Source: Ascaris suum (Eukaryota > Nematoda > Chromadorea > Rhabditida > Ascarididae). Taken from it: 64,000 nt of DNA. Positions within the stretch are counted from its first letter, which is position 1; every line of letters begins with the position of its first letter. The notes under the pieces were generated by a model. The model searched no databases and was not told where the DNA came from. It was given only the letters and a program-made list of their open reading frames with translations. The position numbers and the translations under genes are program-made. The stretch lies in NCBI GenBank assembly GCA_013433145.1, contig CM024177.1, positions 82,501-146,500 on the forward strand, given 5' to 3'. Positions 61,194 to 64,000 of this stretch are shown piece after piece.

Positions 61194-63688
61194 CTTCAAC
61201 GACGTTTTAATGTTATTTAACTATTCGGTAACGGAATTGCGAAAGATATATGGAAATGATAAAATAGCACGTGCAGAGATAATTCTTCTAATATGGAAAT
61301 CTGGAGAACATCGAACTAATCACAGAAAAATTTAAATTATTACTGTTTATTTTCAGTGCTATCGAAGGTAAAAAGAAAGATACGAAAAAAGAAAAAGAAG
61401 AGAAGAAGAGAGAGGAAAAAGAGAAATTACGAAAAGAAAAGGAAGAAAAACAAATGGCCGAAACTCTTAAGAGAAACAAGGTTTGAAGTCTTTTTTTAAT
61501 GTCATTCTTCTTTTTTTTAATATAACTAATTAATTGATTGATGACTGTTTTATAATATTCAGATATTTTAAATGATATTTAAAATATTTCTAATTTGCAT
61601 AAATGATTGCCAATATTTGATAATAAATTGAGCTTCAATACTGTCGAAATTTCACTACTCCTTGCCAATCCAATCAGTGTTAGGAGAAATTAATGTTGGG
61701 GCTTATACCATAACTTCAAAACGAAAATGTTTAACATCATATTTTATCAAGGGATTGGATGGTTAAGTGTTTTTCTGCAAATTGAAGAAGTCGTTTTTTT
61801 AGATTGTCTATTGATTTTTGAAGTTATTTTCCATTGACTGCTGAAGTTAACGTGTTCTTTTACCAGTACAGGAACATTGATTTACTTCCAGTATAGGAAC
61901 ATTCCTTTGATTTACTTACCAATATAGGAACATTCCTTTGATTTACTTCCAGTGTAGGAACATTCCTTTAATTTACTTATCAGTATAGGAACATTCCTTT
62001 GATTTACTTTCCATTATATTAACCAACTGAAGTTAATTGATAACGACGAAATTACCATCAGATGTTCACAGGCATTTTTCTTACATACATTCATTCATCA
62101 TTGTCCTTTCGAGTAAGAAGCGGATGAGTCAGAACTATTATAGGGATGAAAATGGTTTAAAAATTTGACGTCGCTTCCAGTGATCAGTATTTACCTTTGG
62201 TTTTGCTCATTTGGTCTAAAAGCCCGAACACTCTACTTGGACTCATCCCATATAAACACCTATAACGTAATGACGGTAATTACGCCTAATTAATGCATAA
62301 ATTTTGCTGAGGATAGTGTACTGGAATACGAACGAAAGTTTTAAGCGAAGGACTCGAAGAAAAAGAAGCAAGTGGAGAAGACAACTTCAGTGACGAAGAT
62401 TCCATCGTTGAGTCGAGTGGGTAAACGGGCACAGATCTTCGTAAGTGTCGCCGGTGATGAGCTTCTCGACGTTTCCGTTCTCGGTGAGCCCTCGTTAATG
62501 GTCTTCCACCCTCGACAGTGAGAAATTAGGGACCTTCTATGAAGAAAGCAATCCATCTGAAATGCCTGATCCTGAGTTTTTACAATTCATCGTTTTCTGG
62601 CATCGGTGTATGTTACTTCACCTATCCATCTCCACATCGTTCCTTGTGCGCGAGGTGCTCATTGACTGATTGAGAGATGATCGATTGATCAAGAGGGAAG
62701 AAATCGATAAAGCATGATAACTACATAGTTCTTTGCAGATCCACTCAAGAATACGGTCGATAGTGAGATTATGGAACATGAACCAGGTGTGAAGCGTGTC
62801 GAGTTTACACCTACAGTTGTTGGTTGGTTTTTATCTTTCCAGTATTTTATCCACTCAGCAGTTGCATTGATAGTGATAATGAACGCTCTAGTATTTCACA
62901 GGTGTTGTTTTCCTGTTGAATTTTACTCGTGCATCTCTCCAATTTCCCTGCTGTATCTTCATTTTTCATATGGAATCTCATTCTTGACTCAATATTTCAA
63001 CTTTACCCAAAATATCAGAGCTTTATTCCGTTTTTGTCATCACCACGGACTTTCCAAGGCAGCAAATACCTGAAGTTTATTTCTACAGCTTGCTTAGCCG
63101 TTATTTGAAAGCAGCTTTAAGAAGGGAGATATATGGTTGTTAGTTAGGTAGTAGTTCTATACTGATATGGTATGCTATGTTGGGAAGCATAGTGTTGTAT
63201 TTTCTAGAATATTGTGCGCGCGTTATGTGCATGAATGTTTTATGCACTTACCATCTTCATTTATCCTTTCTATATAAACTATAAAACAAAGTAGCATCGA
63301 GATATAGTAGTGATAGATCGATCAACCCCGTAAAATGAGAAAACAACTATTTCGCTTATGCTCATGACTCAAATATCTTCATGCTAAATGTAAACTGGCA
63401 GTACACAAACAGGAATGTGAGGGATGACTGCCAGTTTCACAGTATTACGCTATCATTGTCCACATTCCTCCAAAATCAGCGCTAAAATCTTGAGCGAAAA
63501 TATATTCTTAATTATATAGTTTCTCTTCAAGACATCATTTTTGAGTTAAGGTGATCATGAGATCGACATAAAATATGGTGATGCGGATGTGCAAGGAAGT
63601 CCATTTACCTGTCGTGCCTATGATCCAGCAAAAATCGTCGTCGCTAATATTCCGAATGGAGCTGTTGATAAAGCGGTTCACTTCATTG
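30725..63688 (+). CDS. fln-2: Filamin-like actin cross-linker, 18 exons, partial at both ends
   Basis: Filamins are dimeric cytoskeletal proteins that cross-link F-actin through N-terminal CH domains and act as scaffolds through ~95-residue Ig repeats. Eighteen exons (about 3.76 kb) join in matching phase at every junction. Repeat hallmarks are plain: GEHRLEMSIYG, PGQPVQFIVDA, GKYVIDVTFNG, VEFTVDAGRAG, NSPFEVNI, VEFTPTVVGDHEIDIKYG, GSPFTCRAYDPAK. Between the second and third visible repeats lies an insert of about 750 residues: Ser/Thr/Pro-rich, ten prolines, then an Arg/Glu coiled coil. A Lys/Glu helix separates the fourth and fifth repeats. The CH domains and the C-terminus are outside the window. 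The family call is secure. The symbol is only my best guess, because the inserts fit the divergent FLN-2 better than FLN-1. Exon 45617-47116 carries lesions. Confidence 0.85.
31916..32067. repeat. 30-bp tandem repeat, 5 copies
   Basis: Five consecutive imperfect copies of a 30-base unit built around TTCCAGTAAAGTAATAGTAAT followed by CTNTTCC. One copy is 31 bases long. Substitutions are spread over all copies. Confidence 0.85.
32824..32840 (+). repeat. 17-G homopolymer
   Basis: Seventeen G in a row, followed by A and four more G, in an intron of AT-rich sequence. The transcribed RNA would also carry the G run, which could form a G-quadruplex. Confidence 0.9.
32864..32892. other. Perfect 10-bp inverted repeat with 9-base loop
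   Basis: ATGATCGCTC at 32864-32873 and GAGCGATCAT at 32883-32892 are exact reverse complements around ATATAAAAG. It lies 23 bases after the 17-G run. It is too short for a pre-miRNA and is not a terminator context. Function unknown. Confidence 0.75.
34136..34303 (+). CDS. Filamin exon 2: body of a complete Ig repeat
   Basis: Acceptor GTACCTGCAG, donor AAG|GTGGGA, phase 1 to phase 1. The peptide runs V-D-A-V-D-A-G-K-G-Q-L-E-I-S-V, then CLVTFIPQYPGKYVIDVTFN, then GEQVQG. These are the canonical filamin steps: V-D-A-x(2)-A-G-x-G-x-L, a P-x-x-P-G turn, and alternating hydrophobic F and G strands. It continues the repeat begun in the exon at 30725 and is finished by the exon at 36281. Confidence 0.93.
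34739..34792. repeat. (AT)n microsatellite
   Basis: About 26 AT dinucleotides, then the short repeated phrase AGGGCATATATATAGGGCAT. Confidence 0.95.
35452..35656. repeat. Degenerate trinucleotide (ATT/ACT/GTT) region
   Basis: Low-complexity stretch dominated by TTA/ATT triplets that drift into ACT and GTT. Confidence 0.75.
36281..36376 (+). CDS. Filamin exon 3: last strand of the Ig repeat and linker
   Basis: Acceptor CAAATTTAG, donor ACAG|GTAATT, phase 1 to phase 1. The peptide GCPIRVDILPKQVGQ completes the repeat; filamins usually have G-S-P-F-x-V-x-V here, and this copy has G-C-P-I-R-V-D-I. It then runs into the Thr/Ser-rich TTPIVSHQTATITST, which opens the long non-Ig insert. Confidence 0.88.
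37061..37320. repeat. Direct repeat, copy 1 (~260 bp)
   Basis: Begins CTCTTGTATAGGTTTG, passes through GGTGAGATGGGGTCGCAAAC-type sequence and ends near GTTATTGGAAATCGGTGA. It matches copy 2 at 37452-37735 along its length with scattered substitutions and small indels. Confidence 0.85.
37452..37735. repeat. Direct repeat, copy 2 (~280 bp)
   Basis: Same order of motifs as copy 1: CTCTTGTATAGATTTG, AAACCAGCT, TTTGGGTGAGA, GGGGTCGCAAACG, GAATATGCAAATTATTT, TTGTCGCTAAG, GATTTCGATCCATCATTGAC. It is longer, mainly because a G-rich tract expanded at 37505-37527. Confidence 0.85.
39973..39985 (+). repeat. 13-G homopolymer
   Basis: Intronic G run preceded by GGGGA. Similar runs of 11 G are at 37517-37527 and 37781-37791. 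Confidence 0.9.
40903..41090. repeat. 60-bp tandem repeat, 3 copies
   Basis: Exact 60-base period: copies 1 and 2 are nearly identical and copy 3 decays after its first 30 bases. The core is AAAAAACCGGTCGGTCATCA followed by CCGTTTACRGACCGAATGAG. One plus-strand frame (40879-41124) stays open through all copies and reads a 20-residue repeat, but differences between copies change residues (S/L, R/G, T/I), so coding is not supported. Confidence 0.9.
41723..41900 (+). CDS. Filamin exon 4: Ser/Pro-rich disordered linker
   Basis: Acceptor GATATTTCAG, donor CTGAG|GTTATT, phase 1 to phase 2. The peptide is rich in Ser, Pro and Arg (SDSLTRSGEPSAHSPTSPT, then EHPRSPILVRKAESK). It has many S/T-P sites that proline-directed kinases could use. 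It has no Ig signature and begins the long insert. An alternative donor at AAG|GTTGAT (after 41877) would end in phase 0 and would not fit the next exon. Confidence 0.85.
42123..42200. repeat. Degenerate TTACAGCAT repeat
   Basis: Five to six spaced copies of TTACAGCAT or variants (TTATAGCAT, TTAAAGCAT) separated by short T-rich segments. Confidence 0.6.
43708..43880 (-). other. GC-rich block with a minus-strand open frame, possible degraded coding element
   Basis: Composition here is far less AT-rich than the flanking intron. On the minus strand one frame stays open from beyond 43880 to a TGA at 43708-43710. It passes through AVQRGQYVLGGYTIDALC and then YYHAGKAPSRSEGDDSVSDP. I have a vague, unconfirmed impression of having met the second peptide in other nematode sequences. 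No start codon or splice acceptor could be assigned. It may be the end of an old inserted gene or repeat family member. Confidence 0.35.
44123..44138 (+). repeat. 16-G homopolymer
   Basis: Sixteen G in a row. About 180 bases downstream (44316-44335) lies C8-T-C11 on the same strand, so the two tracts could pair in single-stranded DNA or in the pre-mRNA. Confidence 0.9.
44312..44335 (+). repeat. C-rich tract
   Basis: CCCA, then C8, T, and C11. Complementary in sense to the G16 run at 44123. Confidence 0.9.
44729..44895 (+). CDS. Filamin exon 5: disordered linker
   Basis: Acceptor CAATTTACAG, donor CACCG|GTTGGT, phase 2 to phase 1. The AG from the previous exon plus the first A gives Arg. The peptide (PTGSLERPKKTEGYDASTRE, then SSLSEKEGGRLGYTV, then PPQTVSSRTYT) is charged and Ser/Thr-rich with no fold that I recognise. 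Codon use and GC are clearly above the flanking introns. Confidence 0.85.
44896..45616. other. Intron of 721 bp
   Basis: Contains a 12-G run (45052-45063) and, at its 3' end, two copies of ACATAATTGTAG 32 bases apart, the second being the acceptor in use. Confidence 0.8.
45573..45616 (+). promoter_or_regulatory. Duplicated 3' splice site
   Basis: ACATAATTGTAG occurs at 45573-45584 and again at 45605-45616. The downstream copy joins in phase to the previous exon. Using the upstream copy would give three codons ending in TGA, so it would truncate the protein. Confidence 0.6.
45617..47116 (+). CDS. Filamin exon 6 (1.5 kb): Ser/Thr linker, poly-Pro, Arg/Glu coiled coil; frame disrupted
   Basis: Acceptor ATAATTGTAG, donor GTCAG|GTACCG. 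The first ~85 codons (GTVTSTFTSETRYSAVSPAR, SETRVHESPKPSQ) read in one frame. Coding then continues one frame over (KVVSKKPQVVEYSSSSFVT), so one base is missing, or two are extra, somewhere in about 45820-45876. That second frame holds TAA at 45942-45944 and TAG at 46494-46496 but otherwise stays open to 47116, which is the correct phase for the next exon. Ten prolines (46314-46343) could bind profilin, SH3 or EVH1 domains. From about 46400 to 46950 the chain is Arg/Glu/Ala-rich (RREHEKRAEAEAYRRE, REDERERE), a likely long coiled coil. The lesions are sequencing errors, a damaged allele, or a region skipped by splicing. Confidence 0.8.
47117..49397. other. Intron of 2.3 kb
   Basis: AT-rich. 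Holds a C-rich stretch near 47590-47610 and a long degenerate TTTA region at 48674-48812. No exon supported. Confidence 0.8.
48674..48812. repeat. Degenerate (TTTA)n region
   Basis: Tetranucleotide TTTA repeats interrupted by CTTA, CCTTA and GTTTA variants. Open frames read here as Leu/Ile/Tyr-rich strings are artefacts. Confidence 0.9.
49398..49544 (+). CDS. Filamin exon 7: linker after the coiled coil
   Basis: Acceptor GACACTGCAG, donor TCTAA|GTTCGA, phase 2 to phase 2. The peptide RDREIEPTSLFGASQ, then VAEYMRIKEENGKIFERHGR, then SAITKPPSK is charged and probably helical. It ends in a Pro/Ser segment. There is no Ig motif. Confidence 0.85.
51446..51540. repeat. (CT)n microsatellite
   Basis: CT/CTTT-type repeats, then about 35 uninterrupted CT units. 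Open frames of Leu/Ser (plus) and Arg/Glu (minus) across it are artefacts of the dinucleotide. Confidence 0.95.
52028..52068. repeat. (TTTCTC)n microsatellite
   Basis: Short run of CT units passing into five to six TTTCTC hexamers. Confidence 0.9.
54420..54540 (+). CDS. Filamin exon 8: acidic linker
   Basis: Acceptor TTTTTTTCTTAG, the most T-rich in the gene; donor GAC|GTTAGT; phase 2 to phase 0. The peptide SSIEVEEPEGNIPTNVIEEL, then TPRTRRKVDAQTLRREEDLD is acidic then basic and predicted to be unstructured or helical. Confidence 0.85.
54541..54909. other. Intron of 369 bp
   Basis: AT-rich. No feature seen. Confidence 0.85.
54910..55059 (+). CDS. Filamin exon 9: Thr/Pro/Lys-rich linker before the third repeat
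   Basis: Acceptor AACTCTCTAG, donor CAAG|GTGAAT, exactly 50 codons, phase 0 both sides. A helical start (ETLETMKEDMPTMQTLDRDE) is followed by a low-complexity T-P-K stretch (QPPTPSVTPKSTPKTTPK) and LGLKFGK. The repeated T-P and S-T-P steps are possible phosphorylation sites. Being a multiple of three in phase 0 on both sides, this exon could be skipped without a frameshift. Confidence 0.87.
55060..56333. other. Intron of 1.3 kb
   Basis: AT-rich. Ends in a TTTA microsatellite that abuts the next exon. Confidence 0.8.
56188..56329. repeat. (TTTA)n microsatellite at a splice acceptor
   Basis: About 30 TTTA units with a few CTTA/GTTT variants, ending four bases before the exon at 56334. It supplies the T-rich tract of that exon's 3' splice site. 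Confidence 0.92.
56334..56475 (+). CDS. Filamin exon 10: first half of the third Ig repeat
   Basis: Donor ATAC|GTTAGT, phase 0 to phase 1. The peptide includes KSKFTLKHEVVRRGKDVDVK and LSKDDQLRIIVI, matching strands A to C of a filamin repeat in which R-R-G-K-D-V replaces the usual G-x-P-V-x-F. The start is uncertain: TTTAAGAG (exon from 56334) and AACAG (exon from 56346) both keep phase 0, and they differ by four residues. Confidence 0.82.
56476..57172. other. Intron of 697 bp
   Basis: AT-rich. No feature seen. Confidence 0.85.
57173..57279 (+). CDS. Filamin exon 11: middle of the third Ig repeat
   Basis: Acceptor CAATTTTCAG, donor ATAAG|GTGAGA, phase 1 to phase 0. The peptide PPAKANGDRAEIEPKVKK leads into HTYEISFKPTEVGTHK, the classic filamin strand E, P-x-E-x-G turn and start of strand F. 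Confidence 0.92.
57280..58212. other. Intron of 933 bp
   Basis: AT-rich. Short TTTA run at 57475-57495. The open frame that continues into 58213 from upstream (from 58072) is intronic. Confidence 0.8.
58213..58342 (+). CDS. Filamin exon 12: end of the third Ig repeat, start of the fourth
   Basis: Acceptor TTCTTTTGAAG, donor ACTG|GTGAGT, phase 0 to phase 1. VMAYVNGVTHPLCPFPIRVYD is the F-G end of the third repeat, with C-P-F-P at the G-S-P-F site. IIVGEIAPQSTINDTVEF begins the fourth. The acceptor was set by joining to GTHK of the previous exon, giving the expected G-T-H-K-V-x-A-Y-V-N-G. Confidence 0.92.
58343..59394. other. Intron of 1.05 kb
   Basis: AT-rich. Contains short degenerate repeats of GCAATAATTTA and CCTTGCGA at 59230-59312. 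Confidence 0.8.
59395..59577 (+). CDS. Filamin exon 13: body of the fourth Ig repeat
   Basis: Acceptor TTTTCTTCAG, donor TAAAA|GTATGT, phase 1 to phase 1. The peptide has VDAGRAGFGNLEMAIKD, ESGTAKFLVTFNPTSLG and MHTVNITFNKEVLK, every standard landmark of a filamin repeat. The matching donor and phase lead to the short exon at 60942. Confidence 0.94.
59578..60941. other. Intron of 1.36 kb holding an SL1-like RNA element
   Basis: AT-rich except for the SL1-like element at 60730-60830. No other feature recognised. Confidence 0.8.
60730..60830 (+). ncRNA. SL1-like spliced-leader RNA gene or pseudogene
   Basis: Bases 60730-60751 match the 22-base nematode SL1 leader at 18 positions: GGTTTA, four changes in the next seven bases, then CCAAGTTTGAG. 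GTAAG, a consensus donor, follows immediately where SL RNA has its own donor (GTAA). Downstream are a small hairpin, GTTTT-GTGTG-AAAAC (60771-60785), and ATAAATTTTCC at 60792. As I recall C. elegans SL1 RNA, ATAAATTTTGG (its Sm site) also starts at base 63, as here. The changed bases would weaken the leader's own stem, and GG to CC would weaken the Sm site. It sits in the sense strand of a filamin intron. A diverged pseudogene is the simplest reading; a variant leader is possible. The 3' end is approximate. Confidence 0.5.
60942..60993 (+). CDS. Filamin exon 14 (52 bp): last strand of the fourth Ig repeat
   Basis: Acceptor TCTGTTTTCAG, donor CCAC|GTAAGT, phase 1 to phase 2. NSPFEVNIVEAK is the filamin G-S-P-F-x-V-x-V strand, followed by TTSETT, which leads into the charged segment. 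Confidence 0.93.
60994..61356. other. Intron of 363 bp with (TA)n
   Basis: A (TA)n run fills 61116-61191. Nothing else seen. Confidence 0.85.
61116..61191. repeat. (TA)n microsatellite
   Basis: About 38 TA units without interruption. Confidence 0.95.
61357..61480 (+). CDS. Filamin exon 15: Lys/Glu-rich charged helix
   Basis: Acceptor TTTATTTTCAG, donor ACAAG|GTTTGA, phase 2 to phase 0. The peptide is almost all K and E (KKKDTKKEKEEKKREEKEK, then LRKEKEEKQMAETLKRNK). The alternating charge suggests a single stable alpha-helix or coiled coil acting as a rigid spacer between two Ig repeats. Confidence 0.9.
61481..62350. other. Intron of 870 bp
   Basis: Contains a 31-bp tandem repeat (61863-62015). 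Otherwise AT-rich with no feature. Confidence 0.8.
61863..62015. repeat. 31-bp tandem repeat, 5 copies
   Basis: Unit near CCAGTATAGGAACATTCC plus TTTGATTTACTTA, 30-31 bases. The first copy is shortened to 25 bases. Confidence 0.9.
62351..62483 (+). CDS. Filamin exon 16: start of the fifth Ig repeat
   Basis: Donor CTCG|GTGAGC, phase 0 to phase 1. It begins with a Lys-rich tail of the previous helix (DSKKKKQVEK) and then the repeat start KIPSLSRVGKRAQIFVSVAG, DELLDVSVL. The acceptor TTTTAAGCGAAG is poor. The AG at GCGAAG is chosen because the better-placed TTTTAAG gives a stop in the required phase. Confidence 0.85.
62484..62738. other. Intron of 255 bp
   Basis: No feature seen. Confidence 0.85.
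62739..62822 (+). CDS. Filamin exon 17: middle of the fifth Ig repeat
   Basis: Acceptor TTCTTTGCAG, donor GTTG|GTTGGT, phase 1 to phase 1. The peptide DPLKNTVDSEIMEHEPG, then VKRVEFTPTVVG contains the V-x-F-x-P-T-x-x-G signature of filamin strand E and turn. Confidence 0.92.
62823..63550. other. Intron of 728 bp
   Basis: AT-rich. No feature seen. Confidence 0.85.
63551..63688 (+). CDS. Filamin exon 18: end of the fifth Ig repeat, start of the sixth; gene continues
   Basis: Acceptor TTGAGTTAAG (weak), donor CATTG|GTAAGG, phase 1 to phase 1. GDHEIDIKYGDADVQGSPF, then TCRAYDPAK finishes the fifth repeat with the exact G-S-P-F motif. IVVANIPNGAVDKAVHFI begins the sixth. By analogy with 30866/34136 the next exon should open with TG-GAT or a similar V-D-A codon series. 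It lies beyond 64000. Confidence 0.92.
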
Positions 63689-64000
63689 GTAAGGCAATCG
63701 TTTTTTTGCTCCCGCTTGTGTGCTGTTCGCTACCAAAAAACTCGATTGAAAGGAACTTAGGCAAAGACCACCTGTAAAAAATTTCATCCATTCGTTGTCG
63801 AACGAAATTTTTTGCGAACTCTGCCAGCTATCATATGTGCTGATATTCTTCTGGATATAAACTATTGGTTTAAAGTGTTGTCGATAGGTCATTTTCGAGC
63901 ACTTTATATGTCAGCTTTTTGTTTTTTTTTCTTCAATATTTGAAATTTTTCTGCACTCAAATGTATAAAATTCATAATCTTTTGGCGTCTTGCCAATTTT
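63689..64000. other. Start of the next intron
   Basis: AT-rich. No feature seen before the window ends. Confidence 0.8.

Overview
The window looks like AT-rich animal DNA, most likely from a nematode. Three things point that way: a split gene for a filamin-type actin cross-linker, short T-rich splice acceptors, and an intronic 22-base element very like the nematode SL1 spliced leader. The long introns and base composition would suit a clade III (spirurid or filarial) worm, but that is a guess. There is no operon, CRISPR array, prokaryotic signal or recognisable intact transposon.

Layout. Bases 1-28403 are one satellite array with a 16-base unit, C followed by three TAAAA pentamers. It has almost no G on the plus strand and varies mainly by whole pentamers and homopolymer length. 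A gap of exactly 100 N (28404-28503) follows, so the array's true end and size are unknown. From 28504 the DNA is unique. Eighteen well-supported exons of one plus-strand gene lie between 30725 and 63688, and a nineteenth candidate lies at 29652-29733. The reading phase matches at every junction from 30866 to 63688. Both ends of the gene are outside the supported model: the actin-binding (CH) domains and first repeats are not seen, and the last exon stops inside an Ig repeat.

Protein. About 1,250 codons are visible. In order they give the tail of one filamin Ig repeat, a complete second repeat (30793-36376), and an insert of about 750 residues that is Ser/Thr/Pro-rich, then has a run of ten prolines, then a long Arg/Glu coiled coil (41723-55059). 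After the insert come a third repeat (56334-58342), a fourth (58313-60993), a Lys/Glu-rich charged helix (61357-61480), a fifth (62351-63640) and the start of a sixth. An insert of this kind suggests the divergent nematode filamin FLN-2 rather than FLN-1, though this was not tested. The 1.5-kb exon at 45617-47116 carries a one-base frameshift and two in-frame stops. These are either assembly errors or real lesions.

Introns hold microsatellites, short tandem repeats, a 260-base direct duplication, long poly-G tracts and a GC-rich block with a minus-strand open frame. One intron (60730-60830) holds an SL1-like RNA element that keeps the leader 3' half, its splice donor, a small hairpin and an Sm-like site at the expected distance. 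This is the most unusual item in the window.
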